NCBI GenBank assembly: GCA_016793095.1
Contig: JAEUJQ010000052.1
Coordinates: 1 to 64,000, forward strand
DNA: 64,000 nt
Reading direction: 5' to 3'
DNA from: Myxococcaceae bacterium
GTDB taxonomy: Bacteria; Myxococcota; Myxococcia; Myxococcales; Myxococcaceae
Part shown: positions 20,896-29,837 of the stretch, piece by piece
Numbering within the stretch: the stretch's first letter is position 1
How the letters are laid out: every line of letters begins with the position of its first letter
Made by a program: the position numbers and the translations under genes
The notes under the pieces: model-generated
The model's database searches: none
Told to the model about the DNA's origin: nothing
Seen by the model: only the letters and a program-made list of their open reading frames with translations

Positions 20896-21843
20896 ATGCT
20901 CCCGACCGTCCAGGCCCCCAGCTCCGTCTCGTGCCGTCTCTTCGCGGCCCTCTGGCGCCAGCAGGCCCGCACCACGCCGTGCCCCGACACGCCGAGGCTC
21001 GACGGCGCGCTTGCGCTCGTCACGGGCGGCAACGCGGGCATCGGACTCGAGACGTCGCTCGGCCTCGCCCGACGCGGGGCTGAGGTCATTCTCTGTGCGC
21101 GGCGAGAGGCCGAGGGGGAAGCCGCGGTCGCCCAGCTCGAGACCCAGACGGGTCGCCAGGCCTTCTTCGTGCGCCTCGACCTCGGCGACCTGCCCGCGGT
21201 GACGACGGCCGTGCGCGAGGTGGCGCGTCGCCTCCCGGGGCGGCCGGTGACCCACCTGGTGGCAAACGCAGGGCTGTGGCCGCGCGAGTACCGCACCTCA
21301 CCGCAAGGCCACGAGCTCGCCTTCGCGACCAACGTGCTCGGGCATCACCTGCTCTTGCGAGGCCTCAGCGACGTGGGCGCGCTCGCGACCAGGGCGCGCG
21401 TCGTCATCGTGACGGGAGACATCTACGTCACGGTCCGCGACGCCTCGGAAGACTTCACCTTCACGGGCGCCACTGGCGGGCAGACCGCCTACTGTCGCAG
21501 CAAGCTGGCGAACGCGTGGCAGGCCTTCGAGCTGGCGCGCCGGGAGCCCACCCTCGAGGTGGTGCTGGTGCACCCGGGCGTCGTGGCCAGCGGGCTGGGC
21601 GGCAGCGCCGGCGCCGCGGTGGACTGGGCGAAGCGCCAGATGCTCATCGACACCGTGACGGGCGCGCAGACGTCGCTGTGGGCCGCCACCCAGCCGGTGA
21701 CGTCGGGCGCATACCTGCACAACACCCTGGGCCTGGTCAGCCTCCCCGAAGGCGACCCGGCCCTCCAACGAGGCAAGGCCGCGGCATGCTTCGACCGCAT
21801 CGAGGCGCTGGTGGCGCCCTATCGGCCTCGAAGCGAGCGCTGA
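20896..21843 (+). CDS. Short-chain dehydrogenase/reductase, retinol-dehydrogenase type
   Basis: A 315-residue SDR with TGGNAGIG (cofactor loop), ARRE after strand 2 (Arg suggests NADPH), LVANAGLW, a strand-4/5 region and YCRSK (Tyr-x3-Lys). At the usual catalytic Ser position after strand 5 the sequence is VIVTGD rather than a Ser pair, so the triad looks incomplete. HPGVV and a C-terminal helical cap resemble retinol-dehydrogenase-like SDRs. An N-terminal 35-residue extension precedes the fold. ATG 20896 is used. Substrate unknown. Confidence 0.75.
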   Translation: MLPTVQAPSSVSCRLFAALWRQQARTTPCPDTPRLDGALALVTGGNAGIGLETSLGLARRGAEVILCARREAEGEAAVAQLETQTGRQAFFVRLDLGDLPAVTTAVREVARRLPGRPVTHLVANAGLWPREYRTSPQGHELAFATNVLGHHLLLRGLSDVGALATRARVVIVTGDIYVTVRDASEDFTFTGATGGQTAYCRSKLANAWQAFELARREPTLEVVLVHPGVVASGLGGSAGAAVDWAKRQMLIDTVTGAQTSLWAATQPVTSGAYLHNTLGLVSLPEGDPALQRGKAAACFDRIEALVAPYRPRSER

Positions 21844-22080
21844 GCCCGGTGGCATCGTGCCGTCGGGCCGCGATGGGCAGGCGTCGACTCAACCGGGCTG
21901 GGTCGCGCGCCGCAGCGAGAGCGGCGCTCGGCTTTCGACCCAGGGCGACCACCTCGTGCCCACGAGCGCGCGCGAGCCGCAGCACCTCTCGCCCGCGCCT
22001 CGCGAGCTGAGACCGCCGCGAGCGCCGATCGACGTCGATCCAGGCGCAACCTCCATGCTCCTCACTCCGTGGCTCGCGCG

Positions 22081-22689
22081 TCAGATGGCCGCGGCCTGCA
22101 ACAGCTTCATCCACCGCGCGAAGCGATCGGGCGCCGGCTTCACCTTCGCGATCACCACCTCGTGGGCGCGCTCGACGCCAACGCCGTCAACCGCGAAGAA
22201 GTGCACCAGGTTCTCGGTCGGCGAACCTCCGGCGCGCCTTCGCAGCACCTTGTAGGCGGCGATGGCCTTCTTCCACGTCGCGAGGTCGGACGCGTCGCTG
22301 CTCGAGCGCTCCAGCGCAGTGATCGTCTCGCGGGCCAGCGCTGCGAAGGCGTCGTCGAGGCTGGGGCGGCTGGCCGCGGCCTTCTTCTTCCTCTTTGACG
22401 GAGTGACCAGGCGCCTGGCGGCGGGGGTCCCCGGGAGCACCCCCTTCGCGAGCCCGGCGCCGGTGTCAACCCACCCTTCGCGCTCGAGCTCGGCGAGGCG
22501 GGCGCCCATCGCCTCGACCGCGGCGTCGACGTCGGCGTAGCTGACCGGGGGCGGCACCTTGCGCGGCGCGCTCGTCGTCTTGCGCATCCGAAGCTCGGTC
22601 AGGTGTCGACCCGATCTCCAGAGCCGGATCTTCTCCTGCCCCTTCACGAGTTCGGCGAGCTCACGCTTCATCTCGTCCCTCCAGTCCAT
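22081..22689 (-). CDS. Hypothetical cytoplasmic protein
   Basis: A 202-residue protein I do not recognise. It begins MDWRDEMKREL, has helical charged segments, a basic spacer (PSKRKKKAAA near the middle) and a C-terminal helical part ending WMKLLQAAAI. No signal peptide, membrane segment or catalytic motif is visible. Codon use looks like its neighbours and the frame is clean, so it is probably real. ATG 22689 is chosen; an ATG 15 codons upstream is also in frame. Flanks of 237 and 267 bp hold nothing recognisable. Confidence 0.55.
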   Translation of the reverse strand: MDWRDEMKRELAELVKGQEKIRLWRSGRHLTELRMRKTTSAPRKVPPPVSYADVDAAVEAMGARLAELEREGWVDTGAGLAKGVLPGTPAARRLVTPSKRKKKAAASRPSLDDAFAALARETITALERSSSDASDLATWKKAIAAYKVLRRRAGGSPTENLVHFFAVDGVGVERAHEVVIAKVKPAPDRFARWMKLLQAAAI

Positions 22690-22956
22690 CGGTCGATGAC
22701 GCGATTCAGTGTCCCGGTCGTTGCGGACTGCCAACTTCGTTCACGCCCCGACCCGCGTCATCGACGGCGTCACGCCAACAGATGCCGACGACCTCTACCA
22801 CGCAGGCGCCTCTCCTTCCCCTGGCGTTCGAGCAGTGGGTCGCGACGCAGAGAGCGAGGCCGCAGCGCCTTCGTTCGCCGGCCGGGTTCAGTTCGGGCAA
22901 CGACCGGGGCGTGTGCGTGGTTGGGTGTGGCTCTCGACGGCGGAGACGACTGGAGC

Positions 22957-23607
22957 TCACCGGCGCAGCAGCACGTAGACGGCTCCCGCGCCGCCGTCCT
23001 CCGGGCGAGCCGAGCAGAACGCCAACACCTGCCGCGCGGGCCGCCCGTGGGTGAGCCACGACTGCACGCTCTGCTTGAGCACCGGGATCGAGGCCTCCGA
23101 GTGCAGACCGCGCCCCGTCACCACCAGCACGCAGCGATGGCCTGCCAGCCGCGCCTCGGTGACGAACTTCTCGAGGGCTGGTTTCGCTTCCTCCTTCGTC
23201 AGGCCATGCAGGTCGAGCTGGGCGCGGTGGGCGAACTCGCCCCTGCGCAGCTTCCGCAGCACGCGCTCGTCGAAGCCCTGCACCGCCCCCTCGATGAACT
23301 CGTCGGAGTCGGCGAGATCGAACGCGCCATCACCCGACACCAGCTCGGCGAGGCGGGCCAGCGACTCGGCCTCTTCGCTGGGGATGCGGAGCTGATCGGC
23401 CGCCGGCGGATCCTTCGGCGCCACGCGATCGGCCTTCGCGCGCACAGGCGCGACCTCACCGACGCTCTCGAGGAAGAGCGCCGCGTCGTCGTCGCGGTCC
23501 TTCGGCTTCGGGGGAGCCGGGGGCGGCGCCGGAGCCGCGGATCTCTTCGGCGGCTCGAGCTTGAGCTTCGAGAACGGGTTGTTGAACGGCTCGGGCTTCT
23601 TCGCCAC
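22957..23607 (-). CDS. Smr-domain protein
   Basis: A 216-residue protein with a Pro/Lys-rich N-terminal half and a C-terminal Smr domain (about 125-216). Smr motifs are LDLHGLT, VVTGRGLHS and GGAGAVYVLLRR. Smr domains act as nucleases on DNA or on mRNA in collided ribosomes (SmrB-type); which applies here cannot be told. GTG start at 23607 comes 1 bp after the xerC stop (TGACGTG), so it is co-translated with xerC. Confidence 0.85.
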   Translation of the reverse strand: MAKKPEPFNNPFSKLKLEPPKRSAAPAPPPAPPKPKDRDDDAALFLESVGEVAPVRAKADRVAPKDPPAADQLRIPSEEAESLARLAELVSGDGAFDLADSDEFIEGAVQGFDERVLRKLRRGEFAHRAQLDLHGLTKEEAKPALEKFVTEARLAGHRCVLVVTGRGLHSEASIPVLKQSVQSWLTHGRPARQVLAFCSARPEDGGAGAVYVLLRR

Positions 23608-23608
23608 G

Positions 23609-24499
23609 TCACGCCCTCGGGTGAGCGTCGTCGTACACCTTCTGCAACTGCTCGAAGGAGACGGCGGTGTACCGCTGGGTGGTGGACAGGCTCGCGTGGC
23701 CCAGCAGCTCCTGGATCGAGCGCACGTCGGCGCCCGACGCCAGCAGGTGGGTGGCGAAGGAGTGACGGAGCGCGTGGGGCGAGATCTCCCTCGTGAGGCC
23801 CAGGCGCTTCGCGTATCGGTCGAGGTGCAGCTGCATGCTGCGGGTCGTCAGGCGCCCTCCGCGGTAGTTGAGGAACATGGCCTCGCGGTCCTGCTTCGGG
23901 CGCGGCTTCGAGAGCAGCTCACCGCGCCGCACCAGCCACGCCTCGATGGCCGCGATCGCGCCCTCGTTCAGCGGCACCAGGCGCTCCTTGTTGCCCTTGC
24001 CCAGCACCCGCACCATGCGCGCGCGGAGGTCGACGTCACGCAGCGACAGGCCGCAGAGTTCGCTGACGCGCAGCCCGGCGCCGTAGAGCGTCTCGAGCAT
24101 GGCGCGGTCTCGCAGCTCGAGCAGCCTGTCAACCTGGGGCTCGTCGAGCAGCGCGAACGTCTCGTCGATGGGCACCGCGCGTGGGAGCCGCTGCGGCAGC
24201 TTCGGCGTCTTCACGCGCCGCGCCGGGCTCACCTCGATCACCTTGCGCCGTACGAGGTAGCGGTAGAACGACTTGATGGCCGCGAGGCGACGCGCCCGGG
24301 TCGCGGCGGCCTTGTCCACCGCCTGCTGGCCGAGGAAGCCGCGCAGGTGCAGGTGGGTGAGCTCCACGAGCTCGACCGCCTGGGGCTCGAGGTACTTCTC
24401 GAGCGCGGCGAGATCCTGCGCGTAGGCCTTGAGCGTGTGCTTCGAGGCGGCCCGCGCCACCTCGAGGTGCTTCAGGAAGTCGGCGACCAGCGCGTGCAC
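23609..24499 (-). CDS. xerC: Tyrosine recombinase XerC
   Basis: A 296-residue site-specific recombinase that resolves chromosome dimers at dif with XerD. The N-terminal SAM-like core-binding domain is at about 1-85. The catalytic set is complete: R144 (GLRVSEL), K168 (LGKGNKERL), H242 and R245 (HALRHSFATHLL), H268 (LLGHAS) and Y277 (TTQRYT). GTG start. Position next to trmFO and near hslVU matches the conserved trmFO-xerC-hslVU order, which supports XerC over a phage integrase. Confidence 0.93.
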   Translation of the reverse strand: MHALVADFLKHLEVARAASKHTLKAYAQDLAALEKYLEPQAVELVELTHLHLRGFLGQQAVDKAAATRARRLAAIKSFYRYLVRRKVIEVSPARRVKTPKLPQRLPRAVPIDETFALLDEPQVDRLLELRDRAMLETLYGAGLRVSELCGLSLRDVDLRARMVRVLGKGNKERLVPLNEGAIAAIEAWLVRRGELLSKPRPKQDREAMFLNYRGGRLTTRSMQLHLDRYAKRLGLTREISPHALRHSFATHLLASGADVRSIQELLGHASLSTTQRYTAVSFEQLQKVYDDAHPRA

Positions 24500-24567
24500 A
24501 CCTGCACCCTACCCTTGCTCGAGGTGGCGCGCAGGTTCCCGGCCCGGGCGCACCGCCTCGTCGCGGT

Positions 24568-26247
24568 TCAGGGCCCGACGTACACGCCCGCGGTCTTCTT
24601 CTCAGCCACGATCCACGCCAGCTTCGAGCCGTCCTTCGCGAGGAAGTGCACCGGCTGGGTGACGTACTGATCGAGCACCTTCGACTCGCCGGTCCCGAGG
24701 TCGGTGAGCACCACGTCGAAGTACTCGTCAGTCATGTGGGGCGTCGTGCTGAGCGCGCGCGACCCGTCGTCGGACAGCTTGAAGTTGAAGGTGTTCTGCG
24801 TCACGCGCCGTGGCGGCTCGGCGCCGACCTTCGTCAGATCCTGCACCAGCAGATCGCAGCTGCGACCCTCGCGGGTGCACGTGGCCCTGAAGAACAGGCG
24901 ATCGCCCTGAGGCGCGAACACGTAGTCATAGAGCCACTCCTGCAGCTTCACCGGCTCGCCTCCCTCCTTCAGGAGGAAGAGGTGGCGCGAGTACTCGGGC
25001 TTCTCGATGCGGGCCGTGTACGCGATCGCCTTCCCGTCGGGAGACAGCTCGTAGTTTGGCGAGCGCTTCTGCAGCACCTTCGGCGCGCCGTCGGGCAACG
25101 TCACGGTGGTGAGGTCGCCCACCTTCTCGTCGTACTTCCCGCCCAGCAGCGCGAGCACCTGGTAGTTGTCGCGGAAGATGAGCTTCTTCGAGTCCTTCGT
25201 GAACTCGAACTCGCGCACCTTGTCGCCCACCTTGCGCGCGTCAGCCTGTCCGGTGCGGCCCAGCCACAGCTCGCCGAGCTGCAGATCGTTCGCGGCGGCC
25301 GCGTTCGCCGACACGTTCTTCGGCACCTGCATGCGCGCGACCCACTGGCCGTCACGGCTGATCGCGAACCGCATCACGTCGTCGCCCAGCTTCACCACCT
25401 TCAGGGTGGCGGCGTCGGCGACGAAGAGCTCGAAGCCGAACATGCGCGGGTTGGTGCGCGCCATGGCGATCACCCACTTCGAGTCCTCCGAGATGGCGTA
25501 CTCGCCGACCGCGTCCACGAAGCGCTTCGGCGTCGGCTTGTCGGCGGCGAGCTCCAGCTGGAAGACGCCTCCGCCCGCGACGGAGCGGCGGCGGAAGTAG
25601 AGGTGCTTGCCGTTGGGCGCGAACTCGGCGGTCGCGACTTCCCCCGCGAGCTGCCGGAAGGGGCCGGCTGGCAGCGGGCCCTCGAACAGCACCCCGTCGT
25701 CCACCCAGGCCAGCCGCGTGCCGTCAGCGCTGGGCTTCATGTAGGTGACGTGGGGCGCGAGGCGCTGGCGCTCCTTCGAGAGATCGGTGAGATCCTGCAC
25801 GAGCAGCTCGCCCGCCTGCTGGCTCGGGTCGTACGCGCCCAGCACCAGCAGGAACTTCCCGTCGCTGGTGAAGAGCAGCCCGCCGGGGACGTTCGTCGCG
25901 CCGTTGGCGATCTTCACCGCGGCGCCTTCGCCCGTCGGGACGGCCCACAGCGCCCCCACGCGCATGGTCGGTGGCACCCCGTCGATGCGGGGCTTCTCGG
26001 CGTCGAGGAGCGCGGTCACGACGCGACCGTCAGGCGCTGCCCGCAGATCGATCGCGACGCCTTCGAGCTTCCGCGTTCCGAGCGACGTCATGCGCGCGGG
26101 CTTCTCGATGCTCTGCCGGATCGTCTTCGGTCCGCCGGGGGTCGGTCCGCCGCCGCCGCCGGCGTCCTTCTTCGCGCAGGCCGTCAACGCGACGGTCAGC
26201 ACGGCCACCCACCACCTCGGAGTCGGGACAAGCGTCAGGAAGGGCAT
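24568..26247 (-). CDS. Lipoprotein with WD40-like PD40 (TolB-type) repeats
   Basis: A 559-residue lipoprotein: signal peptide and lipobox LTAC (about residues 20-24), a Gly-rich spacer, then repeated blades such as LLFTSDGKFLLVLG, AEFAPNGKHLYFRR, YAISEDSKWVIAMA, FAISRDGQWVARM and YELSPDGKAIAYT. These fit PD40 repeats of TolB-like beta-propellers. It probably sits in the periplasm or outer membrane as a binding scaffold. ATG 26247 is chosen because it starts a normal lipoprotein signal. It is inserted between trmFO and xerC, genes usually adjacent. Confidence 0.75.
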   Translation of the reverse strand: MPFLTLVPTPRWWVAVLTVALTACAKKDAGGGGGPTPGGPKTIRQSIEKPARMTSLGTRKLEGVAIDLRAAPDGRVVTALLDAEKPRIDGVPPTMRVGALWAVPTGEGAAVKIANGATNVPGGLLFTSDGKFLLVLGAYDPSQQAGELLVQDLTDLSKERQRLAPHVTYMKPSADGTRLAWVDDGVLFEGPLPAGPFRQLAGEVATAEFAPNGKHLYFRRRSVAGGGVFQLELAADKPTPKRFVDAVGEYAISEDSKWVIAMARTNPRMFGFELFVADAATLKVVKLGDDVMRFAISRDGQWVARMQVPKNVSANAAAANDLQLGELWLGRTGQADARKVGDKVREFEFTKDSKKLIFRDNYQVLALLGGKYDEKVGDLTTVTLPDGAPKVLQKRSPNYELSPDGKAIAYTARIEKPEYSRHLFLLKEGGEPVKLQEWLYDYVFAPQGDRLFFRATCTREGRSCDLLVQDLTKVGAEPPRRVTQNTFNFKLSDDGSRALSTTPHMTDEYFDVVLTDLGTGESKVLDQYVTQPVHFLAKDGSKLAWIVAEKKTAGVYVGP

Positions 26248-26356
26248 CGCGGCCCCTTGAACCACACCTTGTCGGCCTCGAAAACCATGCTGGCATCGAC
26301 ACCGCCGGCCGCGACCAGGTTCGCGTGCCCGGCCAGAGCCGACGGAGCCACGGAGC

Positions 26357-27727
26357 TCACCCGGCCACGGCGTGGGCGGCAGCGGTGGGCGGCTCGACGG
26401 CCGGGCGGACAGGGTGCGGAGCGGAGACGGCCCAGGCGTCGAAGTCCACCCGGCTGCGCGCGGCGTACGCCTGGCGCTTCTGCCCCTTGTTCAGCCGCCC
26501 GGGCACGGGCGGAAACAGGGCGAAGACGACGTTGGTGGGCTGGTACGGCGCGCCGGGCGGGTGGGCCTCGCCCGTCACGTGACGGTAGAGCGCCCCCAGC
26601 GCGGTGGTCGCAGGCGGCGGGGCAAACGGCGCGCCGGTGCGCCGCGCGTGCACGGCCAGGGCCGTCAGGTACCCGCAGGCCGTCGACTCGACGTAGCCCT
26701 CGACGCCGGTGATCTGCCCCGCGAAGAAGAGCCTGGGCTCGGCCAGCAACGAGAGCTCACGCGAGAGCAGCCGAGGGCTGTCGAGGAAGGTGTTGCGGTG
26801 GATCTGCCCCATGCGGAGCCACTCGGCGTTCGCGAGGCCGGGCAACATGCCGAAGATGCGCTTCTGCTCAGGCCACGTCAGCCGCGTCTGAAAGCCCACC
26901 AGATTCCACGCGGTGCCGGCGCGATCCTCCATGCGCAGCTGCACCACGGCGTGTGGCCAGCGCCCGGTGCGGGGGTCCGTCAGGCCCACGGGCTTCATGG
27001 GCCCGAAGGCCAGCACCTGCTCGCCGCGCTCGGCCATCACCTCGATCGGCAGACACCCCTCGAAGTACTTCGGCTCCTCGAACGCGTGGGGCGTCACCTT
27101 CTGGCCGCTGCGCAGCTCGTTCACGAAGCGCAGGTACTCGTCCTTCGACAGCGGCAGGTTGAGGTAGTCGTCGCCGTCGCCCTTGCCCCACCGGCTGGCG
27201 CGGAAGGCGATCGCCCGGTCGATGGAGTCTCCCGCCACGATGGGCGCGATCGCGTCGTAGAAATACAGCTTCTCACCGGTGAAGCGGGCGAGCGCGGTGG
27301 TGAGGGCCTCGCTGGTCAGCGGACCGGTGGCGAACACGACGTCGCCCTCGGGCACCTCCGTCACCTCGCCGGGGACGATCGACACGCGCCCGCCGCCCGA
27401 GAGCGCGCGCGTGATGTGCGCCGAGAAGCCCTCACGCTCGACGGCGAGCGCGTCGCCCGCGGGCACCCGGTTGGCGTCGGCGGCCTCGAGCACCACGCTG
27501 CCGACCCGCCGCAGCTCGGCGTGCAGCATGCCGATGGCGCTCTCGGGGTTGTCCGAGCGCAACGAGTTGGAGCAGACCAGCTCGGCGAAGGCGTTCGAGT
27601 GGTGGGCTGGAGAGCGCTTCTGCGGCTTCTGCTCACGCAGCACCACCTCGTGGCCGAGCCTCGCGAGCTGGAAGGCGCACTCACTCCCGGCCAGGCCGGC
27701 GCCGATCACGGTGATGGGAGTGGGCAT
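26357..27727 (-). CDS. trmFO: Methylenetetrahydrofolate-tRNA-(uracil-5-)-methyltransferase TrmFO
   Basis: FAD- and folate-dependent enzyme making 5-methyluridine at position 54 of tRNA. The 456-residue protein opens with the dinucleotide-binding [16 protein letters not shown], has [10 protein letters not shown] (with the conserved Cys), [17 protein letters not shown] and [12 protein letters not shown]. Length and motif order are typical. It lies downstream of dprA and the ExbBD set on the same strand, and upstream of xerC. Confidence 0.95.
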   Translation of the reverse strand: MPTPITVIGAGLAGSECAFQLARLGHEVVLREQKPQKRSPAHHSNAFAELVCSNSLRSDNPESAIGMLHAELRRVGSVVLEAADANRVPAGDALAVEREGFSAHITRALSGGGRVSIVPGEVTEVPEGDVVFATGPLTSEALTTALARFTGEKLYFYDAIAPIVAGDSIDRAIAFRASRWGKGDGDDYLNLPLSKDEYLRFVNELRSGQKVTPHAFEEPKYFEGCLPIEVMAERGEQVLAFGPMKPVGLTDPRTGRWPHAVVQLRMEDRAGTAWNLVGFQTRLTWPEQKRIFGMLPGLANAEWLRMGQIHRNTFLDSPRLLSRELSLLAEPRLFFAGQITGVEGYVESTACGYLTALAVHARRTGAPFAPPPATTALGALYRHVTGEAHPPGAPYQPTNVVFALFPPVPGRLNKGQKRQAYAARSRVDFDAWAVSAPHPVRPAVEPPTAAAHAVAG

Positions 27728-27796
27728 GCTTCCAGAGCTCCTGAACGGGGGCGGAGCCTGTAGACGAACCGGGGCGCGGAAAAAAGACGCCGCCGG

Positions 27797-28384
27797 TCAG
27801 TTCTCGGCCTTCGAGATCACCACGAAGCGGAAGTTCTCGAGCTCGTTCTGACCCGCCGTGTAGAGCACCGAGCTCAGCACCTCGTAGGGAATGCGGCGGT
27901 CGCCGATGATCGAGACCTCCCGCATGAACGGGGCGTTCGGGTTGCGATCGGCGATGTACTTCAGCTTCTCGACTTCCTTCTTGAGGGCCTCGTCGAGGGG
28001 CAGGATCAGCTTGCCCTGCATGTCGGAGGCGCGCGGCTGCATGTTCTTCTCGAGGGTCGCCCGCACCTTGTCGCCCACCAGGATGTGCCTCGGCGTCACC
28101 GTGACGGCGACGGTGTCTTTCGGGGTGAGGCGGGTGGTGGAGAGCGGCGGCCGGATGTCTTCCGAGGCCGTCATCGTCACCGACGACGCGGTGTACGACT
28201 TGATGAGGAAGACGAGGATGATGGTCATGATGTCCATCATCGCGGTGATGTTGAGCTCCTTGATCTCGCCCTCAGCCTCGCGCTCGATGCGCTTCTTGCG
28301 GGCGAGCGCCTTGCGGAAGCGGCTCCGCGCGATGTCGTCGGCGTCGATCTCGTCTGCGGTGGGGTTGCCGGGGGCGGTGGCCAT
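27797..28384 (-). CDS. ExbD/TolR-type protein (second copy)
   Basis: A 195-residue biopolymer-transport protein. One membrane helix (about 47-66, NITAMMDIMTIILVFLI) carries the Asp (MMD) that conducts protons in this family; a periplasmic domain follows. A charged 40-residue N-terminal extension is longer than in typical ExbD. With the adjacent ExbD and ExbB-like proteins it would form a proton-driven stator. In myxobacteria such sets power gliding (AglRQS) or related A-motility functions (AglX/AglV); which one cannot be fixed from sequence. 11 bp after the first exbD. Confidence 0.85.
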   Translation of the reverse strand: MATAPGNPTADEIDADDIARSRFRKALARKKRIEREAEGEIKELNITAMMDIMTIILVFLIKSYTASSVTMTASEDIRPPLSTTRLTPKDTVAVTVTPRHILVGDKVRATLEKNMQPRASDMQGKLILPLDEALKKEVEKLKYIADRNPNAPFMREVSIIGDRRIPYEVLSSVLYTAGQNELENFRFVVISKAEN

Positions 28385-28395
28385 CTGATCGGTCC

Positions 28396-28929
28396 TTAGA
28401 AGCTGGCCAGGGTGACGTCAGGGAAGAGCAGCTTGTGATCGACCGTCTCGCGCGTGGCGTCCATGGTCGAGACGAGGATCTCGTACGAGGTGTCGGCTTC
28501 GGCCGCGAGGATCACCTTGCTCTCGTCAGGGAAGCTCGTCTTGATCTCCTTCATCTTCGCGTTCAGCGCGTCGTAGTCGTAGGTCCCGTCGCCCTTCTTC
28601 CCGACCGTCGGCGGGGCGCCTTCGGCGGCGGTGCCCTGCTGCTCGATGCCCGGCAGCACGCCACCCGTCGCCGCGATGTAGAAGCCGTTCTTGGCGATCG
28701 CCACGGTGAGGAGCAGAGGTGGCTTCTCCTCAGGGTTCCCACCGCCGCCGCCCCCGCCGTAGGTCGGCGCCGACACGTTCAAGATGCCGAACGTCGCCAG
28801 GCCCGTCATCGACAGGAGCATGAAGATGATGAGGTTCATCAGGATGTCGAGGTACGGGACGATGTTGAGCTCGCCCGCTTCCTCTTCTTCCTTCGGCTTC
28901 AGCTTGCGCTTGGAGACGTGGAACGCCAT
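28396..28929 (-). CDS. ExbD/TolR-type protein (first copy)
   Basis: A 177-residue ExbD/TolR protein: short cytoplasmic N-terminus rich in Lys/Glu, one membrane helix with the proton-binding Asp (NIVPYLDILMNLIIFMLL), then a periplasmic domain with a Gly-rich loop (YGGGGGGGN). It differs clearly from the second copy, so the pair is not a recent duplication; a stator with two different TolR-like subunits is the same composition as AglRQS. It starts 73 bp after the ExbB-like gene. Confidence 0.85.
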   Translation of the reverse strand: MAFHVSKRKLKPKEEEEAGELNIVPYLDILMNLIIFMLLSMTGLATFGILNVSAPTYGGGGGGGNPEEKPPLLLTVAIAKNGFYIAATGGVLPGIEQQGTAAEGAPPTVGKKGDGTYDYDALNAKMKEIKTSFPDESKVILAAEADTSYEILVSTMDATRETVDHKLLFPDVTLASF

Positions 28930-29002
28930 GTCGCACCGTTGAAGCCCCTGACATCGGTCGGCGGCGCAGGTTCCCCCACGTGCCGACCGGTCGAATGGGC
29001 GG

Positions 29003-29746
29003 TCAGGAGGCCTTCTCGAAGTCCATCGCGCTGGTCTCTCCGGCCGCGCGGCGAGCCAGCAGGTTCTCCAGCTTCATCGCGTTGAGCTCGACGACCTCGA
29101 TCATGCGGCGCGCGTACGCCATGAGGAAGAGGTGGAAGATGATGCAGGTCACGGCGATGCCCAGCCCGAAGGCGGTGTTGTTCATCGCTTCCGAGATGCC
29201 CTTCGAGAGCAGCGCCTGCTTCTGATCAGCGGGGACGTTGCCGAGCGACTTGAACGTTCCGATGAGGCCGATGATGGTGCCGATGAGGCCCATGAGCGTC
29301 GCGATGTTCGCGAGCGACCAGAGCCACTGAATGCGGGCGGTGATGTGCGGGGTCTGCTCGAGGATCGACTCTTCGATCGCCTTGGCGACCTCGATCTCAC
29401 CGCGGTTCGCGCGGGTCAGGCCCGAGCGCACCACCTTCGCGAGGGGCGCGTTGGGTGCTGCTCCGCAGAGCTTCACCGCGCGATCCGGGTTGCCGGTGAG
29501 CACCAGCTTGGTGATCTGCTCCATGAACGGGCCGGCGTTGAGGTTGTACCGGAACATCAGCGTCACCAGGCGCTCCACGGTGACGGCCAGCGCGAAGGCG
29601 AGCCAGAAGATGTTCACGAACATGAACGGTCCACCTTCTTTGAAGAAGAGGACCAACGAGTCTTTGAAGGAGCCTTCAGCGGCGTGCGCGGGCTCGGCGG
29701 TCAGCACCACGTCGAGGAAGTGGTGAACCATCATGCTGGCGGACAT
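29003..29746 (-). CDS. MotA/TolQ/ExbB-family proton channel protein
   Basis: A 247-residue inner-membrane protein with three predicted membrane helices: about 34-55 (FMFVNIFWLAFALAVTVERL), about 130-150 and about 170-195 (the last two near LANIATLMGLIGTIIGLIGTF and NTAFGLGIAVTCIIFHLFLM). GLIGTIIGLIGTF is the TolQ/ExbB signature. It forms the channel with the two ExbD proteins encoded next. The genes are placed between dprA and trmFO. Likely jobs are motility motor, Tol-type envelope function or TonB energising; no TonB or receptor gene is nearby. Confidence 0.9.
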   Translation of the reverse strand: MSASMMVHHFLDVVLTAEPAHAAEGSFKDSLVLFFKEGGPFMFVNIFWLAFALAVTVERLVTLMFRYNLNAGPFMEQITKLVLTGNPDRAVKLCGAAPNAPLAKVVRSGLTRANRGEIEVAKAIEESILEQTPHITARIQWLWSLANIATLMGLIGTIIGLIGTFKSLGNVPADQKQALLSKGISEAMNNTAFGLGIAVTCIIFHLFLMAYARRMIEVVELNAMKLENLLARRAAGETSAMDFEKAS

Positions 29747-29837
29747 GGAAGTGTGGGATTCCTTTCAACCCGACGGTGAAAGACCATCGACTTCTAGTTG
29801 GCGGCATGAGGGTCGTCAACAAAGGAAGAGCCCATGG

